Assembly (NCBI GenBank): GCA_024641095.1
Contig: JAHEDR010000001.1
Location: forward strand, 1-64,000
Direction: 5' to 3'
From: Rhodoluna sp.
Lineage (GTDB): Bacteria > Actinomycetota > Actinomycetes > Actinomycetales > Microbacteriaceae
DNA: 64,000 bases
The notes under the pieces are model-generated. The model had not been told where the DNA came from and did not search any database. It saw nothing but the letters and a program-made list of their open reading frames with translations. Positions 46,445-56,974 of the stretch are shown here, one piece after another. How positions within the stretch are numbered: position 1 is the first letter of the stretch; every line of letters begins with the position of its first letter. The position numbers and the translations under genes are program-made.

Positions 46445-47563
46445 ATGACCGAAATGGAAATCGGCCGCGGTAAGCGCGGCACACGTGCCTGGGCCTTCGA
46501 CGACATTGCAATCGTGCCAAGTCGCCGCACCCGTGACCCACGCGATGTTTCAACCTCTTGGAAGATTGACGCTTACGAGTTTGGCTTGCCTGTGCTTGGC
46601 GCCCCAATGGACTCAGTGGTTTCACCAGAAACCGCAATTGCCATTGGCAAGCTTGGTGGCCTTGGTGTGCTTGACCTAGAGGGCCTATGGACCCGATACG
46701 AAGACCCAACTCAGCAGCTAAACGAGATTGCAAAGCTTGATGCCGCAAAGGCAACCAAGCGCATGCAAGAGATCTACTCGGCACCAATCAAGCCTGAGTT
46801 GATTCGCGACCGCATTGCGCAGATTCGTGCGGCTGGAGTAACCGTTGCCGGTGCACTTTCGCCGCAGCGCGCCGCAGAATTTTCTGACACCGTGGTTAAA
46901 GCCGGCGTTGACATTTTTGTGATTCGCGGAACTACAGTTTCTGCAGAGCACGTTTCAAAAAATGTTGAACCGCTAAACCTAAAAGAATTCATCTACAAGT
47001 TGGATGTTCCGGTAATCGTTGGTGGCGCTGCAACTTACACTTCTGCACTTCACCTAATGCGCACCGGTGCTGCTGGTGTACTAGTTGGTTTTGGTGGCGG
47101 TGCTGCTTCAACCACTCGTCGTGTGCTTGGTATTCACGCTCCAATGGCTACCGCGGTTGCCGATGTTGCTGGTGCTCGCCGTGACTACATGGACGAATCT
47201 GGCGGCCGCTACGTGCAGGTTATTGCCGATGGTGGTCTTGGAACTTCTGGTGACATTGTGAAGGCAATTGCAGTTGGTGCAGATGCCGTAATGCTTGGTT
47301 CAGTTTTGGCTCGCGCCGAAGAAGCACCGGGGCAGGGTTCACACTGGGGTCAGGAAGCTTTCAACCAAGAACTTCCTCGTGGCAACAAGGTTGAGGTTGG
47401 CACCAGCGGAACTCTTGAAGAGATTTTGCTTGGCCCATCTTCTTCTGCATCTGGCACCACAAATCTCATGGGTGCGCTTCGTCGCTCAATGGCAACCACC
47501 GGTTACTCAGACGTTAAAGAGTTCCAGCGCGTTGACGTTGTAGTTGCTCCATACCACGCGTAA
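46445..47563 (+). CDS. guaB3: GuaB3 family IMP dehydrogenase-related protein
   Basis: This 372-residue TIM-barrel protein is the actinobacterial IMPDH paralogue without CBS domains. It starts MTEMEIGRGKRGTRAWAFDDIAIVPSRRTRDP and has the FMN/IMP-barrel elements APMDSVVSPETA and VIADGGLGTSGDIVKAIAVGADAVMLGS. Where GuaB has GSICTTR, this protein reads GAASTTRRVLG, so the catalytic Cys is replaced by Ser. Activity may be regulatory or on another purine nucleotide. It follows guaB by 18 bases. Confidence 0.92.
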   Translation: MTEMEIGRGKRGTRAWAFDDIAIVPSRRTRDPRDVSTSWKIDAYEFGLPVLGAPMDSVVSPETAIAIGKLGGLGVLDLEGLWTRYEDPTQQLNEIAKLDAAKATKRMQEIYSAPIKPELIRDRIAQIRAAGVTVAGALSPQRAAEFSDTVVKAGVDIFVIRGTTVSAEHVSKNVEPLNLKEFIYKLDVPVIVGGAATYTSALHLMRTGAAGVLVGFGGGAASTTRRVLGIHAPMATAVADVAGARRDYMDESGGRYVQVIADGGLGTSGDIVKAIAVGADAVMLGSVLARAEEAPGQGSHWGQEAFNQELPRGNKVEVGTSGTLEEILLGPSSSASGTTNLMGALRRSMATTGYSDVKEFQRVDVVVAPYHA

Positions 47564-47570
47564 AAATTTC

Positions 47571-48299
47571 ATGACAAAAGCGCCAAGCTTCTTTGCTGTT
47601 GCAAGACAGCCAAAGTGGATTGGCGCTTTGTTGCTTTCACTTGCGGTTGCTGCAGTTTTTGCAGCTCTTGGTCAGTGGCAGTTGGACAGAGCTTTCACCA
47701 AAGATCAACCGGTTTCTCCTGGCTACAACTTGGAATCGGTTGAGGTCAAAATTGACACCAAGAATGCCTTTGTGATTTCAAACAGATTGCAAGGTAGCGA
47801 ACGCGGCTTTTGGTTAATCACCAACTCAACTGATGCTGCGAATAAATCGCTGACCATTGCTCTTGGTTGGTCTGCAGACCTTGCCGAGATTGAAGCCGAG
47901 CGAACCGCACTTATGGAATCGGGTCTGGAAAAAGTTAGCACCAGTCTTGAGGGAGTATTTATTTCTTCCGAGGCTCCAATGCCGCAGACTGCCGAGAAAC
48001 CATACGTTTACGAATCACTTTCTTTGGCGCAGCTAATAAATGTTTATTCACCAGAAAAACCAATAGCTTCCGAGCCTAAGATTTTGACGCTTAATGGCAG
48101 CAGCCAGGCCTCGGCTTGGCCACCACTGCAGGCAATCAATGTGGCCTATTCGGAGGGCCAAAAGATCAACTGGCTCAGCGCCTTCTACTTCTTGGAGTGG
48201 TTGGTATTTGCCGGGTTTGCCGTGTTCCTCTGGTGGCGTTTGGTAAAGGACGAGCAGCTATTGCTGGCGAATGACGCAACAGGCGAAAAGGTAAACTAG
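47571..48299 (+). CDS. SURF1 family cytochrome oxidase biogenesis protein
   Basis: This 242-residue membrane protein has the SURF1 layout: an N-terminal helix (WIGALLLSLAVAAVFAALGQWQLDRA, with the family GxWQLxRA motif), a large external domain and a C-terminal helix (WLSAFYFLEWLVFAGFAVFLWWRL). SURF1 helps insert heme a in cytochrome c oxidase. The ORF-track start lies inside guaB3, so I place it at the ATG at 47571. It sits between guaB3 and guaA, probably a lineage-specific gene order. Confidence 0.82.
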   Translation: MTKAPSFFAVARQPKWIGALLLSLAVAAVFAALGQWQLDRAFTKDQPVSPGYNLESVEVKIDTKNAFVISNRLQGSERGFWLITNSTDAANKSLTIALGWSADLAEIEAERTALMESGLEKVSTSLEGVFISSEAPMPQTAEKPYVYESLSLAQLINVYSPEKPIASEPKILTLNGSSQASAWPPLQAINVAYSEGQKINWLSAFYFLEWLVFAGFAVFLWWRLVKDEQLLLANDATGEKVN

Positions 48300-48303
48300 A
48301 CCA

Positions 48304-48726
48304 ATGAATCCACAAGAAGCCACCCTTCGCGGGGTCTTGAAGTATTTCAAGGTCACCTCGTACATAACCGGTATCTTCTTGGTGCTCATCATGATTTTGT
48401 GGGGCATTCGCCTCAGCGTTCACGCCGATCTTTGGTTGGCTGGCCCAGACGGATTCCTTTACCTGGCCTTTTATTCGGTTGATGAAGCCGGCGACAAAAT
48501 TGGACTTCCAGCAACCGGACTTGATCTGACATCGGTGTCATTGATCGTTCACGGTTGGTTGTACGTGGCTTACCTATTTGGTGACTTCAGAATGTGGACC
48601 CTGTTCCGCTGGAGCTTCACACGATTCCTAGTCATTGCACTGGGCGGCGTGGTGCCATTGCTTTCATTCTTTACCGAACGTCACTTCAGCAAAGTTGCAG
48701 AAAGGCAGCTGTCTAATGACCGCTAA
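48304..48726 (+). CDS. DUF3817 domain membrane protein
   Basis: This 140-residue protein has three or four hydrophobic helices and resembles the actinobacterial DUF3817 family: [24 protein letters not shown] at the start, [46 protein letters not shown] at the end. No function is known. It overlaps guaA by 11 bases and is very likely in the same transcript. Confidence 0.78.
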   Translation: MNPQEATLRGVLKYFKVTSYITGIFLVLIMILWGIRLSVHADLWLAGPDGFLYLAFYSVDEAGDKIGLPATGLDLTSVSLIVHGWLYVAYLFGDFRMWTLFRWSFTRFLVIALGGVVPLLSFFTERHFSKVAERQLSNDR

Positions 48727-50278
48727 TCGCCCAGTACTAGTTGTGGACTTTGGTGCACAGTACGCACAGCTGATTGCACGTCGCGTGCGCGAAGCAAACG
48801 TTTACTCAGAGATCGTTCACCACAACTTGACAGCCGCTGAGGTAAAAGCAAAGAACCCGCTTGCCATCATTCTTTCTGGCGGACCTTCATCGGTTTACGA
48901 AGAGGGCTCACCTCAGCTGGACAAAGAAATTCTTGAGCTTGGTGTTCCGGTACTTGGAATTTGCTATGGCTTCCAAACTTTGGCAAACGCACTTGGTGGC
49001 CGCGTTGATCGCAGCGGTAAGCGCGAGTACGGCGCAACCGAGCTAAATGTAAAGGCCGGGGGAGAGATTCTTGCTGGCCAGCCTGCCGAACAGATTTGCT
49101 GGATGAGTCACGGTGACCAGGTAATGGAAGCACCGGCCGGGTTTGAAGTTTTGGCTTCAACCGATATCACTCCGGTGGCAGCCTTTGCCAACAGCGAGAA
49201 AAAGATTTACGGAGTGCAGTGGCACCCGGAGGTTAAGCACTCGGAGTTTGGCCAGAACGTACTTACCAACTTCTTGCACAACGCAGCTGGAATTCCTGCA
49301 ACTTGGAACTCGGGCAACGTGATTGCCGAGCAGGTTGAAAAGATTCGCGCGCAGGTTGGCGATGCACGAGTTATCTGTGGTCTATCTGGCGGCGTTGACT
49401 CTGCTGTTGCAGCAGCCCTGGTGCACAAGGCAGTTGGCGATCAACTTGTTTGTGTATTCGTAAACCACGGTTTGCTTCGTCAAGACGAGGCCGAGCAGGT
49501 TGAGCGTGACTACGTTGCAGCAACCGGTATTCGTCTTGTGACCGTTGATGCCGAAAAGAAATTCCTTGACGCACTTGCCGGCGTGAGTGACCCAGAAACC
49601 AAGCGCAAGATTATTGGCCGCGAATTCATTCGTACCTTCGAGGAGGCACAGGCTGCGCTTTACGAAGAGTCAAAGGCAGACAACCGCCCAATCAAGTTCT
49701 TGGTGCAGGGAACCCTTTACCCAGACGTAGTTGAATCTGGCGGTGGTGTTACCGCGGGCATCAAGAGCCACCACAATGTTGGCGGCTTGCCAGACGACAT
49801 TGAGTTTGAACTTGTTGAGCCTCTTCGCACTCTATTCAAAGACGAGGTTCGCGCAATTGGTGCCGAACTCGGTTTGCCACACGAGATCGTTCAGCGTCAA
49901 CCGTTCCCAGGCCCGGGTCTTGGTATTCGCATCGTTGGCGAAGTAAACAAGGAGCGTCTAGACCTGCTGCGCAAGGCAGATGCAATCGTTCGTGCCGAGC
50001 TTTCAGCTGCAGGCCTTGACGAAGAAATCTGGCAGTGCCCAGTCGTGTTGCTTGCCGATGTGCGCTCGGTTGGTGTGCAGGGAGATGGCCGCACCTACGG
50101 TCACCCAATTGTGCTTCGTCCGGTTTCGTCTGAAGATGCAATGACCGCCGACTGGACTCGCTTGCCATACGACTTGCTTGCCAAGATCTCAAACCGCATC
50201 ACCAATGAGGTTGAAGGCGTAAACCGCGTAGTGCTTGATGTGACTTCAAAGCCACCCGGCACCATTGAGTGGGAATAG
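48716..50278 (+). CDS. guaA: GMP synthase (glutamine-hydrolyzing)
   Basis: This 520-residue enzyme aminates XMP to GMP. The class I glutaminase part has the nucleophile Cys in VLGICYGFQ and the His-Glu pair in GVQWHPEV. The ATP pyrophosphatase part has the PP-loop [15 protein letters not shown], and the dimerisation domain ends with KPPGTIEWE. The ATG at 48716 is used; the ORF-track start lies inside the DUF3817 gene in another frame. It ends the guanine gene run. Confidence 0.97.
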   Translation: MTANRPVLVVDFGAQYAQLIARRVREANVYSEIVHHNLTAAEVKAKNPLAIILSGGPSSVYEEGSPQLDKEILELGVPVLGICYGFQTLANALGGRVDRSGKREYGATELNVKAGGEILAGQPAEQICWMSHGDQVMEAPAGFEVLASTDITPVAAFANSEKKIYGVQWHPEVKHSEFGQNVLTNFLHNAAGIPATWNSGNVIAEQVEKIRAQVGDARVICGLSGGVDSAVAAALVHKAVGDQLVCVFVNHGLLRQDEAEQVERDYVAATGIRLVTVDAEKKFLDALAGVSDPETKRKIIGREFIRTFEEAQAALYEESKADNRPIKFLVQGTLYPDVVESGGGVTAGIKSHHNVGGLPDDIEFELVEPLRTLFKDEVRAIGAELGLPHEIVQRQPFPGPGLGIRIVGEVNKERLDLLRKADAIVRAELSAAGLDEEIWQCPVVLLADVRSVGVQGDGRTYGHPIVLRPVSSEDAMTADWTRLPYDLLAKISNRITNEVEGVNRVVLDVTSKPPGTIEWE

Positions 50279-50296
50279 GTCGCTTGCGATCTATTC
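50273..50296 (+). terminator. hairpin across the guaA stop codon
   Basis: GAATAGGTCGC and GCGATCTATTC form an 11-bp stem with one G-U pair and a tiny loop. It contains the TAG stop of guaA. No T-run follows, so it may act as an RNA stabiliser or a weak terminator. Confidence 0.45.
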
Positions 50297-50332
50297 ATGA
50301 GGTAAAGGTGCATCCTCAAGGGGGATCTGGTT

Positions 50333-51196
50333 TTGACTATTAAGGTTTTTGGGCACCGAGGTGCATCGGGTTACCGACCAGAAAACACCCTCGAGGCTTT
50401 TCAACTTGCTTTTGACATGGGCGCCGATGCAATCGAGTGCGACCTACTACCAACCAAAGACGGCGAACTAATCATTCGTCACGACAACTACCTATCAACC
50501 ACCACCGATGTCGCCAAGCGCCCGGAATTTGCACACCTAAAGCGCGAGGGCATTGTTGGTTACCAAGAGGTTCGCGAAGACTGGTTCTGCGAAGACTTCA
50601 CACTTGCCGAGCTAAAGCAACTACGCGCAATTGAGCGAGTACCAGATGAGCGCCCGGGCAGTGCAAAGTTTGACGGGCAATTTGAATTGCCAACCCTTGA
50701 TGAATTATTGGCTGCAGATTTTGTAGCCGGCAAGCACTTGATTCTTGAGGTTAAGCACGGTGCATATTTTGCAACTCAGGGCTTTCCGGTTTCTGCAATC
50801 TTGGCTCGCAAATTGCGCGAGAGCAATTGGAAATCGCGTGGCATCACGCTGACCCTTGAGAGTTTTGATTTTAAAGTTCTTGAGCAAATGCAAAGAGTGT
50901 GCGGCGAGGTTGGCGAATACGTCTTTTTGGTAGACACCTGGGGCGAGCCACGCTTCGACGAAACAGCAAAGATTTTTGATGGCATCAGTTTCAACTATCG
51001 GTTGGTTCTTAAAAGCGATTGGGTGGAGCAGGCCAAGGCACGCGGGCTCAAGGTATTTATTTGGACCGCAAAAGCCGAGGAAGCCGAGGCCTCGATCGAG
51101 GAGTACTACTCAAGGTTTGTGCTTTCCGGTGCCGATGGAATCTTTGCCGATCAGCCGGACCTCTTATTAGAGGTAGTAAACGGTCTTGAGCACTAA
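50333..51196 (+). CDS. glycerophosphodiester phosphodiesterase
   Basis: This 287-residue TIM-barrel enzyme hydrolyses glycerophosphodiesters to glycerol 3-phosphate and an alcohol. VFGHRGASGYRPENTLEAFQLAFDMGADAIECDLLPTKDGELIIRHDNYL contains both catalytic His and the metal-binding Glu and Asp. There is no signal peptide, so it probably acts in the cytoplasm on lipid-derived phosphodiesters. The start is TTG at 50333, with AGGGGGA about 7 bases upstream. Confidence 0.9.
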   Translation: MTIKVFGHRGASGYRPENTLEAFQLAFDMGADAIECDLLPTKDGELIIRHDNYLSTTTDVAKRPEFAHLKREGIVGYQEVREDWFCEDFTLAELKQLRAIERVPDERPGSAKFDGQFELPTLDELLAADFVAGKHLILEVKHGAYFATQGFPVSAILARKLRESNWKSRGITLTLESFDFKVLEQMQRVCGEVGEYVFLVDTWGEPRFDETAKIFDGISFNYRLVLKSDWVEQAKARGLKVFIWTAKAEEAEASIEEYYSRFVLSGADGIFADQPDLLLEVVNGLEH

Positions 51197-51247
51197 AGCT
51201 TTTGCACCGCTTTAGACCTGCCGCATTCCAAAGTCTGCACGTGCGCC

Positions 51248-51253
51248 TAAGAT
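51248..51253 (+). promoter_or_regulatory. candidate -10 box of pcrA
   Basis: TAAGAT ends 9 bases before the pcrA ATG, and no ribosome binding site is evident. A start at or near the ATG, with no or a minimal leader, is possible. Confidence 0.3.
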
Positions 51254-51262
51254 TGCCTAGTT

Positions 51263-53566
51263 ATGAATGAGTTGAGCCTGTTCGCCGAAGATAAGACCAC
51301 CGCGTTGGTCGAGGGGCTAAACCCGCAACAGCGCGAGGCCGTTGAATACCGCGGCAAGGCGCTTTTGATTGTTGCCGGTGCAGGCTCTGGTAAAACCCGT
51401 GTGCTTACTCACCGCATTGCTCACCTTTTGGCCACCAAAGATTCTTGGCCTTCGCAGATTCTGGCAATCACCTTCACCAATAAAGCCGCCGCCGAAATGC
51501 GCGAGCGTGTAAAGCACCTGCTTGGCGAAGCTGCCGACGGCATGTGGCTAAAGACCTTCCACTCTGCATGCGTGCTTATTCTTCGCCGCGAGAGCGAGCG
51601 CCTTGGCCACGACGCAAACTTCACCATCTACGACAGCGGTGACTCTCGCGCAATTCTTAAGCGTCTGATTAAAGAACTTGGCGCCGATATTCACAAGCTC
51701 ACCCCGGCAGGTGTTGGCGCGGCAATTTCAAATGCTAAAAACGAGCTTGCCGATGCCGAGTCATACGCGCGCAATGTTGATCAGAACGATCCAGTTGCAC
51801 GAATGATTTCTGAAATCTTCACCCGATACCAACACGAGCTTCGTAAGAATAACGCGTTTGACTTTGACGACCTGATTGGTGAGACCGTTCATCTGTTTAG
51901 AGCTTTCCCAGATGTTGCTGCCCAGTACCAGCAGAAGTTCAAGCACATTCTGGTGGACGAGTACCAAGACACCAACCACGCACAGTACGCATTGATTCGT
52001 GAGCTAGCCAAGAACGCATCGCTAACCGTGGTGGGTGACTCAGATCAGTCCATCTATGCGTTCCGCGGTGCCGATATTCGCAACATCACCGAATTCGAAA
52101 AAGACTTTCCAGGTGCCAAGACAATTTTGCTTGAGCAGAATTACCGTTCAACCCAAAACATTCTGTCTGCCGCCAACGCGGTTATCTCAAATAACTTTGA
52201 CCGCCCGTCCAAGAACCTTTGGACCGCATCTGGCGATGGCGACAAGATTGTTGGCTACACCGGCTACTCGGCACACGACGAGGCACAGTTCATTGCCGAC
52301 GAGATCAACAAACTTCACAGCAAGTCACAGGGCGACGACGCAATTGCCTTCCGCGACATTGCAGTCTTCTACCGAACCAACTCACAGACCCGCGCTCTTG
52401 AAGATATCTTCATTCGCTCCGGCATTCCTTACCGCGTAGTCGGCGGCACCAAGTTTTACGAGCGTCAAGAAATTAAAGACGCAATGGCTTACTTGGTTGC
52501 CATTGCCAACACCCGAGACGACCTTGCCACCCGCAGAATTCTCAATGTGCCAAAGCGCGGCATTGGTGATGCATCGGAAACTCAAATTGCAAACTATGCC
52601 GAGAAGAACGGGCTATCGGTTCGTCAGGTTTTGTCACACGTAAGTGAACTTGGCTTTGGCCCAAAGATCACCGGTGCCATCAATCAGTTGGCCGAACTCA
52701 TGGACAACCTAGAGGCAATGATTCCAACCGAGACCGTTGATGCAATCTTGCGCACGGCACTTGACCGCACCGGTTTGCTAGAGACGTTGCGCAACAGCAA
52801 AGACCCGCAAGACGAAGCGCGAGTTGAAAACCTCGAGGAACTTGTATCGGTTGCCCGAGAATTCCAGCGCAATAACCCAGAGGGCCGCCTGCCTGACTTC
52901 TTGAACGAAGTTGCACTGGTTGCCGCCGCCGATGAACTTGACGACGAGTCCGGTACCGTCTCACTTATGACTCTGCACACCGCAAAGGGTCTTGAGTACG
53001 AGGCAGTGTTCCTCACCGGTATCGAAGAGGGGCTGTTGCCGCACCGCATGAGTTTCATCACTCCGGGTGGCATGGCCGAAGAGCGCCGATTGTTCTACGT
53101 GGGCATCACCCGCGCGCGCAAGAAGCTGCACATCTCGCTGGCCATGACCCGAACCACTTTTGGTGAATCGGAATCTGCCACGCCTTCGCGCTACCTGCAA
53201 GAAATTCCGGCCGATCTCATTGACTGGCGTGAATCTGGTTCCGGCCGAGGTTTGCCAAGCACCCGATACCGCGAATCAATTGCCGATGCCCAGGGCTACG
53301 GTTCAGGTTCCGGCGAGAGCTCAGGCGGGTACGGTGGCACTCCTTCAACCAAGGAGAAGAAGGTTTGGAACGGGGCAATTTCCTCGGTTCGAAACAACGG
53401 AGATCTTCAGCTTGAGGTTGGCGATATGGTTGAGCACTCAGACTTTGGCAGAGGCAAAGTCATTGCCACAGCAGGCGAGGGAGCCCGCCAAACCGCCGAA
53501 ATCCACTTCGGCAGCGTGGGAGTCAAGCGATTACTGGTGAAAGTAGCCCCTATCCAAAAGGTTTAG
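51263..53566 (+). CDS. pcrA: ATP-dependent DNA helicase PcrA (UvrD/Rep family)
   Basis: This 767-residue SF1A helicase unwinds DNA in repair and plasmid or phage replication. The Q motif LNPQQREAV, Walker A VAGAGSGKTRVLTHRIAHLL (near residues 37-56), Walker B ILVDEYQDTN, GDSDQSIYAFRGAD, EQNYRST, TLHTAKGLEYEAVFL and VGITRARKKLHIS occur in order. The C-terminal GDMVEHSDFGRGKVIATAGEGA is the PcrA Tudor-like RNA-polymerase interaction region. Length is normal. Confidence 0.97.
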   Translation: MNELSLFAEDKTTALVEGLNPQQREAVEYRGKALLIVAGAGSGKTRVLTHRIAHLLATKDSWPSQILAITFTNKAAAEMRERVKHLLGEAADGMWLKTFHSACVLILRRESERLGHDANFTIYDSGDSRAILKRLIKELGADIHKLTPAGVGAAISNAKNELADAESYARNVDQNDPVARMISEIFTRYQHELRKNNAFDFDDLIGETVHLFRAFPDVAAQYQQKFKHILVDEYQDTNHAQYALIRELAKNASLTVVGDSDQSIYAFRGADIRNITEFEKDFPGAKTILLEQNYRSTQNILSAANAVISNNFDRPSKNLWTASGDGDKIVGYTGYSAHDEAQFIADEINKLHSKSQGDDAIAFRDIAVFYRTNSQTRALEDIFIRSGIPYRVVGGTKFYERQEIKDAMAYLVAIANTRDDLATRRILNVPKRGIGDASETQIANYAEKNGLSVRQVLSHVSELGFGPKITGAINQLAELMDNLEAMIPTETVDAILRTALDRTGLLETLRNSKDPQDEARVENLEELVSVAREFQRNNPEGRLPDFLNEVALVAAADELDDESGTVSLMTLHTAKGLEYEAVFLTGIEEGLLPHRMSFITPGGMAEERRLFYVGITRARKKLHISLAMTRTTFGESESATPSRYLQEIPADLIDWRESGSGRGLPSTRYRESIADAQGYGSGSGESSGGYGGTPSTKEKKVWNGAISSVRNNGDLQLEVGDMVEHSDFGRGKVIATAGEGARQTAEIHFGSVGVKRLLVKVAPIQKV

Positions 53567-53602
53567 AATTGGACGGTTGTCCGATAACTGAATGGAATCA
53601 AA

Positions 53603-54760
53603 GTGGATTTATTTGAGTACCAGGCCCGCGACATGTTCGAGGCCTACGGAGTACCAGTTCTGCAGGGAATCACCGCAGACACCCCAGAAGAGGTCGAGGC
53701 AGCAGCTGCCAAGATTGGTGGAGTAGTAGTTGTAAAGGCTCAGGTTAAAGCCGGTGGCCGCGGTAAAGCTGGTGGCGTAAAGGTTGCCAAGTCTGCCGAA
53801 GAAGCAAAAGAACTTTCAAAGAACATCTTTGGCCTAGACATCAAGGGCCACATCGTGAAGCGCGTAATGGTTGCTCAGGGTGCATCAATTGACAAAGAGT
53901 TCTATTTCTCAGTTTTGCTTGACCGATCAAACCGCACCTTCCTTTCGCTTTGCAGCGTTGAGGGTGGAATGGAAATCGAGCAGCTTGCAGAAGAGCGCCC
54001 AGAGGCATTGGCAAAGGTGCCAGTAGATGCAACTAAAGGTATTGATCTTGCAACAGCACTAAGCATTGCCAAGCAGGGTGGTTTCGATGACGAAACTGCG
54101 GCAAAGGTTGCTCCGGTGTTTGTAAAGCTTTACGACGTGTTCGTAAAAGAAGACGCAACCCTAGTTGAAGTAAACCCACTGATCCTGAGCTCATCGGGTG
54201 AAGTAATTGCTCTTGATGGCAAGGTTTCACTTGACGACAACGCAGAGTTCCGTCACGAGCGCGAATCAATGGAGCGCGACGAGCTTGACCCACTTGAGGC
54301 CAAGGCTAAGGCCATGGACCTCAACTACGTGAAGCTTGACGGCGAGGTTGGAATCATCGGTAACGGTGCTGGTCTTGTGATGTCCACTCTTGACGTTGTT
54401 GCTTACGCAGGTGAGAAGCACGGCAAGGTTCGCCCTGCAAACTTCCTAGACATTGGTGGTGGAGCCTCAGCTGAGGTTATGGCCGCAGGTCTAGACGTTA
54501 TCTTGAACGACCCTCAGGTTAAGAGCGTGTTCGTAAACGTATTTGGTGGAATCACCGCTTGTGACGCTGTTGCAAACGGAATCGTTGGTGCGTTGAAGAC
54601 TCTTGGTGACAAGGCAACTAAGCCACTTGTTGTTCGCCTAGACGGAAACAATGTTCTAGAAGGCCGCTACATCTTGGAGCAGGCCGCACACCCACTTGTA
54701 ACCGTCGTTGACACTATGGATGAAGCAGCCGATAAGGCCGCTGAATTCGCGAACCGCTAA
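53603..54760 (+). CDS. sucC: succinyl-CoA synthetase beta subunit
   Basis: This 385-residue ATP-grasp subunit of the citric acid cycle enzyme makes ATP or GTP from succinyl-CoA. [36 protein letters not shown] and [30 protein letters not shown] are diagnostic, and NIFGGIT-like [16 protein letters not shown] lies near the end. The start is GTG. It is followed by sucD after 21 bases. Confidence 0.97.
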   Translation: MDLFEYQARDMFEAYGVPVLQGITADTPEEVEAAAAKIGGVVVVKAQVKAGGRGKAGGVKVAKSAEEAKELSKNIFGLDIKGHIVKRVMVAQGASIDKEFYFSVLLDRSNRTFLSLCSVEGGMEIEQLAEERPEALAKVPVDATKGIDLATALSIAKQGGFDDETAAKVAPVFVKLYDVFVKEDATLVEVNPLILSSSGEVIALDGKVSLDDNAEFRHERESMERDELDPLEAKAKAMDLNYVKLDGEVGIIGNGAGLVMSTLDVVAYAGEKHGKVRPANFLDIGGGASAEVMAAGLDVILNDPQVKSVFVNVFGGITACDAVANGIVGALKTLGDKATKPLVVRLDGNNVLEGRYILEQAAHPLVTVVDTMDEAADKAAEFANR

Positions 54761-54781
54761 GCGCGAGAAGGAATTAAAGAA

Positions 54782-55669
54782 ATGGCAATTTTTCTAAACG
54801 AAAACTCGCGAATCATCGTTCAGGGTATGACCGGTTCTGAGGGTATGAAGCACACCCGCCGCATGCTGCTTGGTGGCTCAAACATCGTTGGTGGTGTTAA
54901 CCCGCGCAAGGCTGGCGAGACCGTAGATGTTGAAGGCAAGTCACTTCCAGTTTTTGGAACCGTTGCAGAAGCAATGAAGGAAACCGGTGCAAACGTAACC
55001 GTAATCTTCGTACCACCTGCCTTTGCAAAGGCCGCAATGATTGAGGCAATCGACGCCGAGATTCCATTGGCTGTAGCAATCACCGAGGGTATTCCAATTC
55101 ACGACTCTGCTGAAGCTTGGGCTTACAACGTAAACAAGGGTCAGAAGACTCGTCTGATTGGCCCTAACTGCCCAGGCATCATCTCTCCAGGAAAATCAAA
55201 CGCTGGAATCACACCTTCTGACATCACTGGTCCTGGCCCTATCGGGTTGGTCTCAAAGTCAGGAACCCTGACTTACCAAATGATGTTTGAGCTTCGCGAC
55301 ATTGGTATGTCTACCGCAATTGGTATTGGTGGAGACCCGGTTATTGGAACCACTCACATTGATGCGCTTGCAGCGTTCCAGGCAGACCCTGAGACCAAGG
55401 CAATTGTTTTGATTGGTGAAATTGGTGGCGACTCTGAAGAGAAGGCTGCTGCATACATCAAGGCAAACGTTACTAAGCCAGTTGTTGCATACGTTGCTGG
55501 TTTCACTGCTCCTGAAGGTAAGACCATGGGTCACGCCGGTGCGATTGTTTCTGGTTCAGCCGGAACAGCACAGGCAAAGAAGGAAGCATTCGAAGCTGCT
55601 GGCGTAAAGGTTGGCAAGACTCCTTCTGAGACTGCAGCGCTAATGCGCGAAGTTATCAAGAGCCTGTAA
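54782..55669 (+). CDS. sucD: succinyl-CoA synthetase alpha subunit
   Basis: This 295-residue subunit binds CoA and carries the phosphohistidine. [37 protein letters not shown] and [24 protein letters not shown] (active His) are visible. AAGGAA lies before the ATG. It pairs with sucC in one operon. Confidence 0.97.
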   Translation: MAIFLNENSRIIVQGMTGSEGMKHTRRMLLGGSNIVGGVNPRKAGETVDVEGKSLPVFGTVAEAMKETGANVTVIFVPPAFAKAAMIEAIDAEIPLAVAITEGIPIHDSAEAWAYNVNKGQKTRLIGPNCPGIISPGKSNAGITPSDITGPGPIGLVSKSGTLTYQMMFELRDIGMSTAIGIGGDPVIGTTHIDALAAFQADPETKAIVLIGEIGGDSEEKAAAYIKANVTKPVVAYVAGFTAPEGKTMGHAGAIVSGSAGTAQAKKEAFEAAGVKVGKTPSETAALMREVIKSL

Positions 55670-55705
55670 ACCGTTTTTGCATCGCGCTAGGGGGAGTGTT
55701 TCGCC

Positions 55706-56965
55706 TTGAATCGTCGACTCACTTTTCTTATTGCTGCGTTTGAGGCACTAGTCGTTGCTGGTATTGGTATTGGCATCTTGCTTGCACCGCTTACCGTGGT
55801 GTGGCTTTTTGAAAATGATCCAACCATTGATTGGCTAGTGCCTTTTCGCGCATCTGCAGATGTTTGGATGATGGCCCACGGAACCCGACTAGTTGTGCCC
55901 GAGGGACTGTTTGGTTCGGACACCGTTCCATCATTTGTAATCAGCATGATTCCACTTGGCCTCAGCGCAGTGATTGCCTTCCTTTCAATTCGCCTTGGTC
56001 GCAAACTAACCACGGCGCTTGAGCTGTGGCCAGCCTGGGTTGCAAGCGCACTGGTTTACGGTGGCATCTCACTTTTCCTAAGCACCGCTGCGTATAACGA
56101 GTTTGCCTACCCGGTTACTTGGCAGGGCACATTTTTTCCACCGATGTTCTTTTTGTTCTTCGTTTTGATTGGCTCTTTGTTTGGCAAGCGCCAGGCATTT
56201 GGTGAAGCCGCAAATCTTCCGGAGCCTGCCGAACGAGTTGCACTGCGCAACTGGGCCGAAGACAGATTCAATAATTTGCACTGGGCAATTCGCGCGGTTA
56301 GTGCACCGGCACTGCGTGCGGGCACGGCAGTGGTGGCAATTTTGCTAGCGGTCTCGGCTGTATTCATTGCGGGCATGCTCATCTTGAATTGGATTCAAGT
56401 AATTCGCCTCTACGAAGGGCTGCAGGTTAGCTTTCTTGGTGGCGTAATGGTTACCGCGGGTCAAATGGCCGTGCTGCCAAACCTTGTGGTGTTGGGCGCA
56501 AGCTGGTTTACCGGTGTTGGTTTTCAGATTGGTGCCGGCTCACTAATTTCTCCGGTGGCCACAGTGGTTGGCCCGCTGCCTGCGCTACCAATCATGGCCG
56601 CTCTGCCGATTGGTGAACTTGGCTTTGGCATGATCGCGATCTTGGTTCCACTGGTTGGCGCCTTCGCGGCAACCATTCTGATTCGTCGCCATGCCGACGC
56701 GATTCGTTTTGAATTTGCCTCGGCCTGGAGCGCGGCAATCACCCTTGGACTTTCGATTGCACTGGTAGCTTCCGTGGAGATGGGCCTGTTGGCCGCGATT
56801 GCCTCTGGAGGTATTGGACCTGAGCGCCTGCAGGTGATTGGGGTTAATCCACTCATGGTGGCCGGCGTACTTTTTGTTGAAGTAGCCGCCGTATCGATCT
56901 TGGCTGCTTTCTTCAGTGCCCGCCCAGACAAGCCAGACCACCCGGCCCTGAATCAGCAACGGTAA
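55706..56965 (+). CDS. DUF6350 family polytopic membrane protein
   Basis: This 419-residue protein has about nine or ten hydrophobic segments, starting RLTFLIAAFEALVVAGIGIGILLAPLTVVWLFE and ending MVAGVLFVEVAAVSILAAFFSARP. It matches the actinobacterial DUF6350 family, regularly found between sucD and purN, and has no known function. The start is TTG at 55706, after a GGGGGAG motif. The purN promoter box overlaps its stop codon. Confidence 0.8.
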   Translation: MNRRLTFLIAAFEALVVAGIGIGILLAPLTVVWLFENDPTIDWLVPFRASADVWMMAHGTRLVVPEGLFGSDTVPSFVISMIPLGLSAVIAFLSIRLGRKLTTALELWPAWVASALVYGGISLFLSTAAYNEFAYPVTWQGTFFPPMFFLFFVLIGSLFGKRQAFGEAANLPEPAERVALRNWAEDRFNNLHWAIRAVSAPALRAGTAVVAILLAVSAVFIAGMLILNWIQVIRLYEGLQVSFLGGVMVTAGQMAVLPNLVVLGASWFTGVGFQIGAGSLISPVATVVGPLPALPIMAALPIGELGFGMIAILVPLVGAFAATILIRRHADAIRFEFASAWSAAITLGLSIALVASVEMGLLAAIASGGIGPERLQVIGVNPLMVAGVLFVEVAAVSILAAFFSARPDKPDHPALNQQR

Positions 56966-56968
56966 ACT
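56963..56968 (+). promoter_or_regulatory. candidate -10 box for leaderless purN mRNA
   Basis: TAAACT contains the stop codon of the upstream gene and ends 6 bases before the purN ATG. No Shine-Dalgarno motif precedes purN. The geometry fits a leaderless transcript. Confidence 0.4.
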
Positions 56969-56974
56969 AGCCAA

